In this document: piece after piece, positions 21,901 to 32,726 of the stretch | How positions within the stretch are numbered: position 1 is the stretch's first letter | Layout: each line of letters opens with the position of its first letter | Assembly: GCA_014621425.1 (NCBI GenBank) | Contig: JAANBB010000001.1 | Location: 496,001-560,000 of the forward strand | Origin: Cylindrodendrum hubeiense | Lineage: Eukaryota > Ascomycota > Sordariomycetes > Hypocreales > Nectriaceae | Direction of reading: 5' to 3' | DNA length: 64,000 nucleotides | Program-made: the position numbers and the translations under genes | Notes under the pieces: generated by a model | What the model was told of the DNA's origin: nothing | The model's database searches: none | Seen by the model: the letters and a program-made list of their open reading frames with translations, nothing else

Positions 21901-23875
21901 TACGCTTACTACGCCGGAATATATACTTTGCTTCAAATCTGTGCCCTGATATCGCTGCTTCTCCTCGGTATTGCCATTTTCATCGTCGCTGTGGAAAGAG
22001 CAGGCGCCAATCTTCACCAAGATGCCTTGCGCACACTGATTAGAGCGCCCCTTCGCTTTTTCACGGCAACGGATAACGGTGTCGTCACCAATCTATTTTC
22101 GCAAGATTTGAACCTTGTAGATACAGAGTTGCCAAGTGCACTGTTGAACACTCTGTTTTGTGTAAGTCTGTTTTGATTGAACGCCGATTGGCAGATAGCA
22201 CTGAAATCTGCTACTCATCTTTGGAGGGCACTCGGGAGAAATGACAATTCTGACACGGACTCGCAGGTTTTCCAAGCAATTGGACAAGCGGCAGTTATGG
22301 TTACTACGTCTCCGTACATGGCCATAAGCTACCCGTTCCTAGGCGGCCTGCTATACATTGTGCAAAGGTTCTACCTCCGAACTTCTAGGCAGCTGAGGTT
22401 GCTAGACCTTGAGTCTAAGAGTCCTTTGTAGTAAGTCTGCCGCCACGCTTAGTCGTATACTGAGAAACTGTTATCTATACTAATATCCTTCCGTTTAGCA
22501 CACATTTCCTTGACACTGTCAAGGGCATTGCAACAATAAGAGCCTTCGGTGAGTAACATGTAAAACCCCAAATCTCTAATAAGAAACCTTGCCACATGTC
22601 GGGTTTGGATATGGGGACGTTTGAAAAACCAAGGGGGCACTGCTGACACTGGGGAAATACAGGCTTTGTTCAGGAAGATATCCTAAAGAATTCTCGCCTG
22701 ATCAATTCCAACCAGCGACCATCGTATCTCCTCGCCATGATTCAACAATGGCTGAACCTTGTTCTTGACCTTGTAGTCATGGTGATGGCAGCAGTACTGA
22801 CGGCCCTTGCTGTTCGTCTTCACTCTAACTCTGGTTTCGCCGGTGCTTCTCTGGTCACACTCATGAGTTTCGGAGAGAGCCTTTCAGGCATTGTCATCTT
22901 CTATACCAAACTGGAAACATCTATTGGAGCGATAGCCAGACTCAAATCCTTCAACGAAAACGTGAAGCCGGAGGACAGAGACGAAGAAAACATTGTTCCT
23001 CCTGAGCAGTGGCCGCAGAGCGGTTTGGTAGAGCTGAAGGGTGTATCCGCGAGCTATACGTAAGAGACATATCTTGACTAATGTCACGTCACGTCATTTA
23101 AAGCTAACGACTGGACAGTGCGGAAGACCAAACCGATGGCACACCTAACTTAGCCCTCCGCGATATCAACCTCACGATTAACCCAGGCGAGAAGGTCGCT
23201 ATCTGTGGCCGTACTGGTAGCGGCAAGTCCAGCCTCATCGCCCTTCTCCTCAAACTTCTCGACCCCCTCGCAGAAACGGCAGGGAACGCTGTGATCGATA
23301 ACACACTCCTCCAAAACATAGATCGGTCCACACTGCGTCAGCGTATAATCGCCGTGCCGCAGGAAGCCGTGTTTTTGCCCGACGGCTCTACCTTCCAAGA
23401 TAACTTAGATCCGTTCAACGTTTCAACCCCTGAGGAGTGTCAATCGGTACTGGTATCGGTGGAGCTATGGCAGTTCGTCCAGGAGCGCGGTGGCCTAAAC
23501 GCAGGCATGAACCCGGCAACTCTCAGCGCCGGACAGCGACAGCTTATGTCGCTTGGGCGCGCGTTGCTCAGACGGCGCATCCGGGCGCGCAATCTGGGCA
23601 TAGCTGGCGGTAACTCAGAGGGCGGTCTACTGTTGCTGGATGAGGTGAGCTCGAGCGTCGACCACGAAACGGAGCGTGTTATGCAGGAAATTATCAGGGT
23701 TGAATTTGGCCATTACACGGTTGTGGCTGTTAGCCATCGGTTGGATATGATCATGGACTTTGATAGGGTCGTGGTCATGGATACGGGAGAGATTGTCGAG
23801 GTTGGGAATCCGATGGCCTTGGCTGCAGAGGAGGGCTCTAGGTTTGGGGAGCTAGTGAAAGCTGGAGCTAAGTAG
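18905..23875 (+). CDS. ABC transporter, ABCC (multidrug-resistance-associated) type
   Basis: Seen: eight exons, 18905..19099, 19155..19936, 19992..21715, 21851..22161, 22267..22430, 22499..22548, 22663..23059, 23119..23875; the sum is 4,380 nt, 1,459 residues. The order is TMD0, TMD1, NBD1, TMD2, NBD2. NBD1: Walker A GPVGSGKSTLC, signature LSGGQKQRLSLARAL, Walker B LLILDDIFSGLD. NBD2: GRTGSGKSSLIAL, LSAGQRQLMSLGRAL, LLLLDEVSSSVD. NBD1 has Asp where the catalytic Glu is expected and NBD2 has the consensus Glu, the usual asymmetric ABCC arrangement. Known: such pumps export conjugates, drugs and secondary metabolites from plasma or vacuolar membranes. Between exons 4 and 5 I chose the acceptor at 22266 because it restores LLNTLFCVFQAIGQAA in frame. 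Confidence 0.93.
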
Positions 23876-25181
23876 AAGAAAGTGCTGGTCAGTGAATTAG
23901 TACCCACATTCTTGCAGCTGCTAGGAATTATAGGAGTCTATTCGGCTGGTGTTGGTGTAATACACTACCAACACAAGCTGCAATTGCTACCTTCTATTCT
24001 TTTCTTCTTCTGTTTATTGTCCACATCAAATAGGTTGTTTGCTGAATATTGTATATATACATAGAAACTCATGTCTACCGCATCCAAATAATCTCGTATT
24101 TTTAGACTCAGAACACTCCCATCCCAAAGTGTGGAGAATGGATTTCGTAGATTTCGTTGAACAAGACGTTGAAGAAAGTTAATTTGAAAGACACGGCGGG
24201 GGCTGAGTCGGCGTGCCAAGATGTCCAACGCATCCTACAAAAGCATGACGGTCAGTTTCAGTGCCATCGGGAGATTGGCTTCCAAAGCGGCACCATCAAC
24301 ATCCGAGGATGCATCTTTAACTTCGGGAAATATATGACAATTCTCCACCCCTTGCACTGCGGTGTTTATTCGACTCAAGGGAATTCCGAGTAAAGTAGGC
24401 TGTGTTTGTCGAGTAGAATTAAACTTTCCGGCTGCATGCGCGCTTTGAAGTTCGCCATGCTCGTATTGCATTCCACTATCCATGCAACAATTGGTGGCCA
24501 AAGAGGTTGCAAAGGTTACATCTATGTGAGCCCCGTAATTTGGGACGTCATTCACCTGATATCGGACACCAGCAGTGCATAAGGGGCGTCGAAATTGCCT
24601 TGGCGTGGGGGCGGCGAAAGGAGAGCCGCTGACGTCTCATCCCGTCACGGAACTGGCATCCGAGAAGATGATGTTCGGCGACACCCCACGTGCTTAATTG
24701 ACGTGCCTGCCGCTGATGCCATTGCTTCCGGCCTTATGACGGCTGGTACATGCCACTTTAAGCTTGCATGATGTGTGTTTATTGGCTCACAAACGTTTCT
24801 CCCATAGTAATCCTTGCCCCCTCAACTCTATATCAGTCGGACAATTCCTATATTAGGGTTGCGCAATGTTTACGCCTTGTTTACCCCACCAATATTGGTG
24901 GAAATACCCCTTGCCGGCGCTAGTGTAAGGTCCCGGCTCCCAGTTGCGAATAGCGTACGGCCAAGACTCCGTAATCGGCAACGCCGGCCCCGCTCAGCCG
25001 AGACAATGGTGGCGGGGGTAGGACACGGGCATCAGTTCACATTGAGAATAGACTGCGGTGGTAACGGTATACTACGTAGTAAGGGGGACATTGAAATGGG
25101 TAATTATAAAAGGGATCGAGGGCTGATCTTTTGGACAAGGAGAGAGAAACGGAACATTGCACCTCTACTCAACTCGCAATC
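23876..25181. other. 1.3-kb spacer, promoter of the rhamnogalacturonan lyase
   Basis: No gene supported. The proximal part holds the GaaR-type palindrome at 24886..24901 and the palindrome TACTACGTAGTA at 25070..25081. Confidence 0.5.
24886..24901. promoter_or_regulatory. Palindromic pair of GaaR-type boxes, CCACCAATATTGGTGG
   Basis: A perfect 16-bp palindrome made of CCACCAA and TTGGTGG separated by two bases, 281 bp before the PL4 ATG. The right half and its flank (TTGGTGGAAA then ACCCC) match the box at 8505 in the pectate lyase promoter. Confidence 0.65.
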
Positions 25182-27085
25182 ATGTTGATCCTAACGGCTG
25201 TTTATGCCTTACTGTTCTGGCCCGCTGCGGTGGCAGCCCTTTGGGGATGGACGGACACCAATGGCAACTACGTGATTGATTCCGGCGCGGATCTGATCAT
25301 CAGCGTCAGCAAGTCGACTGGTGATATCAACTCGTTGAAGTACAAGGGACAGGAGTTTAACGGCTGGGGAGGCAAGAATACGTGAGCAGCTCGCCTTATT
25401 TTCATACTCAGACACATCTAACATCCTCAGACATGTCGAATCTGGACTTGGCGCCAGCACTGTGTCGATTGCTACCATCAGCACCAACGTCATCAAAGTC
25501 TCAGTCCAGCACGGAACCCTCAAGCACTACATCGTGATGCGATACAAGAACAACAATGTCTACCTGTTCACCAACAAAGCCGATAACAGCGTGTCTGCTA
25601 TGCGCTACATCGTGCGTATCAAGTCTGGCATCTTCAGCCATGCCTCGACCGATCCTGGTATGTGTATCAAGCCACGCGTGAGTCAGTATCACAGACTAAT
25701 GTCGAACCACAGATTACTACGACGCTGGTAGCAGCTACATCGAGGCCTCAGACGTCAGCAAGAACAGCGGCTCTATCACCAAGAGCAAGCACTACCAGGG
25801 CTCCACCTATGGACGAACCATGGACTGTGAGTTATCAGAGCTTCCCTAATTGACCAGTACTAATCAGCCACAGACGACTACATCGGCCGAACCACTGGTA
25901 AGGTTGGTCTGTACATGATCCGCTCCAACCATGAGAAGGCATCTGGCGGTCCTTTCTTCCGATCTCTCCTTACTCGCGCCGACCCCACTGGCGAGGATCT
26001 GTACGAAATTTACTACTACAACATGGGTAACACTGATGCCATGCGAACTGGTCTCCAGGGCCCCCACGTCCTCAGCTTTACCGATGGTGGCGCTCCTAGC
26101 TCCAGCCTCTATGCTCGCAACGCGGACTGGGGCTGGGTCGATGGCCTTTCCGTAAGTTTAATGAGCGTTGGGAAAGACATGTGACAAGACAGTATTGACT
26201 CCTTTTAGCTGTCCGGATGGACTACGTGGGCGGACCGTGGTTATGCTTCTGGTGTTGGTATTTCCAACATGAAGTCGGGATACACTTACACCGTCGGCCT
26301 GGCCAACGCCAACGCCCAGTACTGGGGTGTTGCATCAGCAAGCAACGGCGCCTGGAGCATCAAGAAGATCATCCCTGGTACCTACACCTTGACCGTTTAC
26401 AAGGAGGAGCTTGAGGTGTACACTGGTAGCATAACCGTCACCAAGGGAGCTGGCACCGCCGTCAACACCCTCAAGTCCACCGACCCCGCGGATGATGCTG
26501 TGATCTGGCGCATCGGCGAGTGGGACGGAACTCCGCGAGGCTTCCTCAACTTCGAGGACAAAGCCATGAAACCTACGTACATGCATCCCTCTGACAGCCG
26601 TCTTGCCAGCTGGAACCCCGGCAACTTCATTGTCGGCACCAGCAAGACTAACAACTTCCCTGGTACGTATAACAGTCTACGAGTACTTTGAACAATACTG
26701 ATGCAAGCTACCTATAGGTTATATGTGGACTGCAATTAACAATGGCCACCTCGTCTACTTCAAGCTCACTGCGGCGCAACTGGCCAAGTCTCACACGATC
26801 CGCATTGGTATCACCGAGGCCTATATCAACGGGCGACCTACCATCAAGGTCAACGACTGGTCAGCTACCACCCCCAGTGCCACCAACCAGGCCAAGACCC
26901 GAAGCTTGACCACCGGTACATACCGTGGCAACAACGTCAAGCTCGAGTTTACCGTGCCGGCTAGCGCATTCAAACAGACCGCGAGCGAATGGCAGATCTT
27001 GACAATTACCATTGTCACTGGAAGCACCGGTACTGGCTACCTCAGCGGTGGTGTCAGCTTTGACAGCATTGACCTGCTGTCTTGA
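25182..27085 (+). CDS. Secreted rhamnogalacturonan lyase, polysaccharide lyase family 4
   Basis: Seen: six exons, 25182..25381, 25431..25657, 25713..25826, 25874..26151, 26209..26662, 26718..27085; 1,641 nt, 546 residues. The signal peptide MLILTAVYALLFWPAAVAA ends near residue 19. The N-terminal beta-sandwich catalytic domain has the PL4 block SNHEKASGGPFFRSLL with the conserved His, and DADY-like YDYIGRTTGKVGLYMIRS before it. A fibronectin-like domain (PGTYTLTVYKEELEVYTG) and a carbohydrate-binding-like jelly roll (IWRIGEWDGTPRGFLN to SFDSIDLLS) follow. Known: PL4 enzymes cut the rhamnose-galacturonate backbone of rhamnogalacturonan I by beta-elimination. Length fits (about 520-560). With the PL3 gene 17 kb away it shares a galacturonate-type promoter box. 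Confidence 0.93.
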
Positions 27086-27195
27086 GATACAGCTCAAGAG
27101 GAATGGTGAATGGAAAGAGGAAGTGGAATTCTTGTATGATTTAAATATTAAGCCGCCTGTACATACATTTGCCCTTGTTATTATATATGGGTTCG

Positions 27196-29733
27196 TTATC
27201 GGATGTTAGCTGCAGTTCTCTCACCATTCTTACGCTCCGCCATGAGATTCAACGCACTTCCAGCCTTGAAGTATTCAATTTGCTCCTTGGTCATAGTATG
27301 ACTGACCTCCGTAGCCCATGTTTCATTGTCGATTGCAGAGGTAATTCTGAGTGTGATGCTCTTTCCAACGGCCAGATCCTTGAGCCCGACCACACTGACC
27401 CGGTCTGATGACTTGATCCGATCATAGTCATCTTCTCGAATAAACGTCAGTCCCAACAATCCTTGCTTCTTCAAGTTGGTTTCGTGGATGCGGGCGAAAC
27501 TTTTGGCGATGATGGCGACACAGCCAAGGTATCGAGGCTGAAGCGCTGCGTGTTCTCGCGAAGAGCCTTCGCCATAATTGTGGTCACCGATAACCACCCA
27601 TGGCTGCCCCAGTTTTTTATAACTCTTAGCAGTTCCAGGGACATCGCTTTCTTCGCCCGTCAGCCAGTTGCGGACGATGTTGACTTTGCCGTTCTCCGCA
27701 TTTACCGCACCGATGAGCGTGTTGTTGGAGATGTTTTCCAAATGACCTCTGAATCGGAACCAAGGGCCTGCAGGAGTTATGTGATCGGTTGTGCATTTTC
27801 CCTTGGCTTTAATCAATATCACATTATCTTCGTGGTCCAAGCCCGACCAGCGTGGAAACGGCGACAGACGTTGTAGGCGTTCTGATGTCTCTGAGATTTG
27901 GATCTCCACACTTTCACGGCCGCTTGATGGAGGAGCAGTATATACATGGTCTGTATTTGCGTACCCATTTGACGGTAGCGAGTCTCTTACAGGTGGTTCG
28001 AACTTAAACTGTTCGCCGCTAGGAGTCAGCAGGCGATCCTTTGTCGGATCAAAGGCAAGATCATCAGAGAAGATTTTAGCCATGACGATTTCCGGCGATG
28101 CGAGGAAGATGTTGGTGGCAGGGTTTCCATCGAGACGACTAGTAAAATTGCGGTTGTAGGATGTAATGATGGAGTTTTCAGATCCCTATCGTGGAAATCA
28201 ATAAATAAAACGGCTTTGGCGCACGATTTACGGCTGCGTACCTTTTTCATATCCTGTCGATCCCAAGAGCCACAGCATGGCCCACACGCGTTGGTTAGTA
28301 GGGTACTCTGTAGTTTCGCAAACGTATCCAGAGCGCCGCTATTCTGGAGTGTCTGCCTGGTTTGTTCGCTGCCAGGGGATAACAAAAGAGGCATTTTTGG
28401 GCTCAAACCGGCATCTAATGCCTGCTTAGCTACCGCGGCTGCTCTAATCAAGTCTTCGAACGATGAGTTTGTGCAGGACCCTATCAGGCCCGCGGTCAAG
28501 TTCCTAGGCCAAGATTCGCGAGACACAGCCTCTGCGAACTGAGAGACAGGAGTAGACAGATCTGGCGTGAAGGGGCCGTTTATTCGAGGCTCCAGCGACG
28601 ATAGATCAATCTCAACCAGTCTGTCATACTCGACGCCAGGATCAGCGCGAAGCTCATAAGAGGCGAAGCGAACGGCTTGTGCGATGTCGGGGCGGTTCGT
28701 TGCTTCTAAGTAGCGACCCATGGCCTCGGAGTATGGAAATATTGAGGTAGTAGCACCAGTCTCGGCCCCCATGTTACACACGGTTGCCATTCCCGTCGAA
28801 GATAGAGTCTCAGTTCCTGGTCCAAAGAACTCGACAATGGACCCGGTTCCTCCCTTGACAGTCAAGATACCGGCGAGGTGGTTGATAACATCTATGATCT
28901 TCAACATCTGACTTTAACAGAGAATCTCAACTTAGCTTACCCTTTGGCGTAGCCCATCCTGTTAGTTTCCCGGTTAGGCGAACCCCGATGATTTTAGGGG
29001 CAGTCAGCTCAAAATGCAGACCCGCCATGACATCGACTGCATCGGCTCCTCCAACACCAATTGCCATCATACCCAAACCTCCAGCGTTTGGCGTGTGTGA
29101 GTCAGTCCCAACCATGAGACCTCCTGGAAATGCGTAGTTTTCCAGTACCGTCTGATGAATGATGCCTGCACCCGGTTTCCAGAATCCCATGTTGAACCGC
29201 TTGGCAGCACTTGACATGAAGTCGTAGACCTCGCTGTGCGCACCTAGGGCTTTTGGTAAATCCTCATCTTGGCCATCTTTTGACACGATCAGGTGATCGC
29301 AGTGAATTGTGGTTGGAACTGCCGTGGAGTCAAGTCCTGCCGACATGAATTGGATGAGGGCCATTTGCGCCGTGGCATCTTGACACGCAATGCGCTGGGG
29401 CCTCAATTTCAGCTGAGTTTTTCCACGTTGGAAATCTTCTTCGCCAAAATTGTCTGCATAGGCGAACAGAATCTTCTCGGCATACGACAAAGGGCGTTGG
29501 AGGCTACTCTCCGGTTAGCCAATGTTCACAGCAACGCTGTTGTGTGCAGTGTCGCACATGTTACGGCTAGCTTCAATCTTGCCAACCAGAGCAGCATAGT
29601 CAATGATGTGATTGGATTCGAACCGGCTAAAGTTGGCTGAGGAAGACACATTGTTTGAAGTCGCGAGTGTTCGTCGGGCGCATGACTGGACTCCAGTTGC
29701 TCTCGCCCTGGCCAACCGCAAACATGGTCTCAT
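27196..29733 (-). CDS. Mitochondrial aconitase paralogue (aconitate hydratase family)
   Basis: Seen: exons 29558..29733, 28941..29503, 28242..28891, 27196..28185 (introns 54, 49, 56 nt); 2,379 nt, 792 residues. The N-terminus [14 protein letters not shown] is a mitochondrial presequence. Family blocks: [54 protein letters not shown] with the first cluster Cys, [13 protein letters not shown] with the other two, and [19 protein letters not shown] in the swivel domain. Known: the [4Fe-4S] enzyme interconverts citrate, aconitate and isocitrate; paralogues act on homologous or alkylated citrates. Odd: CGPCCG replaces the usual CGPCIG, putting a fourth Cys next to the cluster. Neighbours: head-to-head with a citrate carrier. 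It is probably not the housekeeping enzyme, but that cannot be proved from this window. Confidence 0.9.
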
Positions 29734-30068
29734 GGTGCTGAATGCGACGATCGACGGGTCAGACAACAATTACACCGCTTCAAAAACGGGTAGCTTGATT
29801 TTTAAGTATTTGAGATGAAAATCATGAGCTGTCTGATTCGCTTTCGGTCACTTTTGAGTCCGACGTGCAGCGCGGTCAAATTCTGGTCATCGGATCTATC
29901 CGACCCAGTATCGGATGCATCCGAAATGGTTGGGCCACCTGAAATCACTGTTGAACCGATTGCAACAGGTAATAAATTATTTCGAGGGCTTTTCCTCAGC
30001 AGCTTGACATCAATTCTCTGCTCCCATTCCCATTCTCGACATATCAACTGCCTCCAGCCCACCTTGCA
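29734..30068. promoter_or_regulatory. 335-bp bidirectional promoter of aconitase paralogue and citrate carrier
   Basis: Two CGG-N6-CCG sites, TCGGATCTATCCGA (29890..29903) and the perfect palindrome TCGGATGCATCCGA (29911..29924), are spaced 21 bp centre to centre, about two helical turns, so both would face the same side of the DNA. They lie 145-178 bp from the carrier start and 157-191 bp from the aconitase start. Confidence 0.7.
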
Positions 30069-31291
30069 ATGGCGTTGGCAACAGCACATACGTCTTCCAT
30101 CGCGGGGTACGAAAAAAGGCAAACACCGTGGTCCAATCTCGTCGTTGGAGCCTGCATAAACGTCTTCCAAGGTTCGTTATCAACTATTTATTGACGTGCC
30201 ACGTGGTTCGCGCATCTGACTTTAGTAGTGACCTCTTTGGGACAACCGATGGAAGTATTGAAGACGCACGTTCGTAATTTCTCCAGCAATCCATGAACAC
30301 GAACAATATTCTTAATTTCTTCAGGTTGCCTCCCATAGAAGTGATTCCCTTCCCGACGCTGTACGAAAAACATGGGCGCGGGGTGGTTTCCGTGGATTCT
30401 ACCAAGGCCTCATACCATGGGTTGGTGCTCTCGCCCATTCTCGCCATTCTTCCGAACTAATGAGTATCCAGGCTTGGATTGAAGCGTCAACGAAGGGCGC
30501 GGTTCTCATTCTAGCATCTACAGAGGTTGAATACTATGCTAAGAAGCATCTTCAAGCGGGAAATAGCCTCGCTGGAGTTCTAGGCGGTGTTGCAGGAGGT
30601 GCCGCCCAAGCATACCTCACAATGGGTAAGAGATAATGGTTGTCCCAACTCACCCAGAGCACATTTCTAATCTGGTCTTTAGGGATGACGACATGTATGA
30701 AAACTATAGAGGTGACAAGATCCAAGGTTTCTCAGGCAGGAACTCGAGTTCCCGGAACTATGGAGACGTTCATCCATATTGTTAGAACCAAGGGCATCCG
30801 TGGTGTCAACCGGGGAGTCAATGCCGTTGCACTTCGACAAGTTACAGGATGGTCATCTCGAATAGGTATTTCGAGATTTGCTGAAGGCCAGATTCGATCT
30901 CTACGGGGAAAGGCTTTGACGGAGAAACTAACTCTTGGCGAGAAAATCTGCGCGTCGACGGTTGGCGGTGCTCTAAGCTGCTGGAACCAGCCATTCGAAG
31001 TAAGTTTACCTCGAGATGTAGTTACCGTACTAAACTTGTACTTACCGGCGATCCCAGGTGCTACGAATTGAGATGCAATCCTTTAGGGCAGATCCAGCAC
31101 GCCCATTAAAACCCACAATGGTGTCTACAGCCAAGTACATTCTTCAGTCATCTGGCCCTATGGGGTTCTTCCGTGGAGTTGTCCCACGGATTGGGGTTGC
31201 GGCGTGGGCCACTGTTTGCATGGTAGGATTTGGTGATGTTATGAAGGAGGCTGTCTCTGCACGCCTTGACCAAAGGTCTAAGCAGAAATGA
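30069..31291 (+). CDS. Mitochondrial citrate/2-oxoglutarate carrier, Yhm2 type
   Basis: Seen: six exons, 30069..30171, 30226..30269, 30325..30420, 30472..30625, 30683..30999, 31058..31291; 948 nt, 315 residues, nearly the length of yeast Yhm2 (314). The splices restore NLVVGACINVFQVVTSLGQP, GLIPWAWIEASTKGAVLIL, QAYLTMGMTTCMKTIEVTRSK and GGALSCWNQPFEVLRIEMQS. Three repeats of two membrane helices are present; the third keeps PFEVLRIEMQ as the carrier signature. Known: Yhm2 exchanges mitochondrial citrate for cytosolic 2-oxoglutarate and was first linked to mitochondrial DNA. Neighbours: divergent from an aconitase paralogue with shared CGG-N6-CCG sites, so a role in moving tricarboxylates for a dedicated pathway is likely. 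Two small exons (44 and 96 nt) make this gene easy to miss. Confidence 0.92.
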
Positions 31292-32726
31292 ACTTATCGG
31301 GTTCGAATAGAAAGAGCTGGGGTTTATATTCGATACAGAAAACTACCAATATTGTAGATAGTTACAATCAACCTTTTGAACTGCTTTTCTGTCATAAAGT
31401 TGCCTATTAATTCTCATGCCCGATAGGCTCTTGCTTGCAGATCATAAAAGTATCAGTCTCATCTGCTGTTGTATACAGCCTACTTCAAAGTCTCAACAAC
31501 TTTGTCTTTTCGTCTATATTCCACGTTAGTCCCAGCATTGCTCTGTGTTCCAATATGAGGTCGTAGTGTGCTGATTGCTCGCTGTAGTCTCCCACTACAG
31601 GACCTCTTTTGGTTTCTAAACCGTAACACCGCCCCCAAATGGTCAAACAACCGCATCCAGCGACGTTGAACGGGGTTTCGTATCGCTGCGGGGCCATCTT
31701 GGATCGATTGCCGCACTAGCTCCTAGTGGATTATACCGTCCAGCACAGTCAGAATCGGTCCATCCTTCCCATATTCGCCTCCCAAGACGCAGAAGGCAGC
31801 GACGCAATGTATTCCCTGCATCTTGAGTTTGCAGGCGCGCAATCATAAAACTACGCCTTTGGTGGCTGAATAGTCAATCCTGAAGACGCTGAGGTTTTAT
31901 TTTAACTCAGTGTATGATCGAATAGCCGATCGACTTATTATTGGAGTTTACTGGAAGAATATCTCACAGCCAATCAACCCGTTCCTGATGACGTTGCTAT
32001 GCGGGCCGCACCGGGATGCGACGACCCGTCATTCATGGCCGGTGCTTGCAAGCAAACCATTAGAATGTGAGTACACCGCTTCAGCTCGTGGCATTAAATC
32101 GATTCGATTGTAGCGACCAGCGGGTGCAGTCGGGCCATTTGCTGACCTCGGAAGCCGTGACTCAGAGAAACGTGGGATAATATTAGTTGAAGCGGTCAAG
32201 TGACGGCCAAGCCCCGGGGATGTCCAGCCGTTTAATAATCGCGCGGTTCCGAGTGTCATGCTTGAGCGCTTTGTAATGGCTCAGGGGCGAGAAATCAGGT
32301 GAGAAAACGCGGCCCGCGGAGACGTAGATGGTTTTGTGCCGGTGCGCACCAATTCCGCGGAGATACAGAATGTGGTGGGTTATGTGCCACCGCATCAACA
32401 TTCGCCGACCCTGCCGAAGCTTTTCACCCACACAATGATACCCCGCCGACGTAAGACGTGCATGGTGCATTGCAGGAATTTGCAAATGGACCCCGTCTAA
32501 TTGGTCTGGGGAATCAATACGAATTCATGCTACATGCCGTCAGACCACAACCAACCACTGATCTCCTCGGAGATGTTTGGTGGTGACAACATACTTCTAA
32601 ATTGGGAAATAATTCCAGTTAACCGACTATTTGGTAAAGTAACATTGGAAATAGATGTCAGGGTTACCTATGTATAAGTAGGGTCGTACGGTCAACTCAT
32701 TGTATTTTCATTCCTCCACACACTCA
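31292..32726. other. 1.4-kb gene-free spacer
   Basis: Contains no supported gene. The right end holds the P450 promoter, with a TATA-like TATGTATAAGTA at about 32669 and one isolated TTGGTGG at about 32576. Confidence 0.45.

Noticed and set aside
11478..23875. A classical secondary-metabolite backbone enzyme near the transporters and regulator
   Set aside because: No polyketide synthase, peptide synthetase or terpene cyclase motifs are present in the window, so I do not call a backbone-driven metabolite cluster.
24814..25188. 124-codon frame upstream of the PL4 gene
   Set aside because: Overlaps the promoter and the PL4 start and has no domain content.
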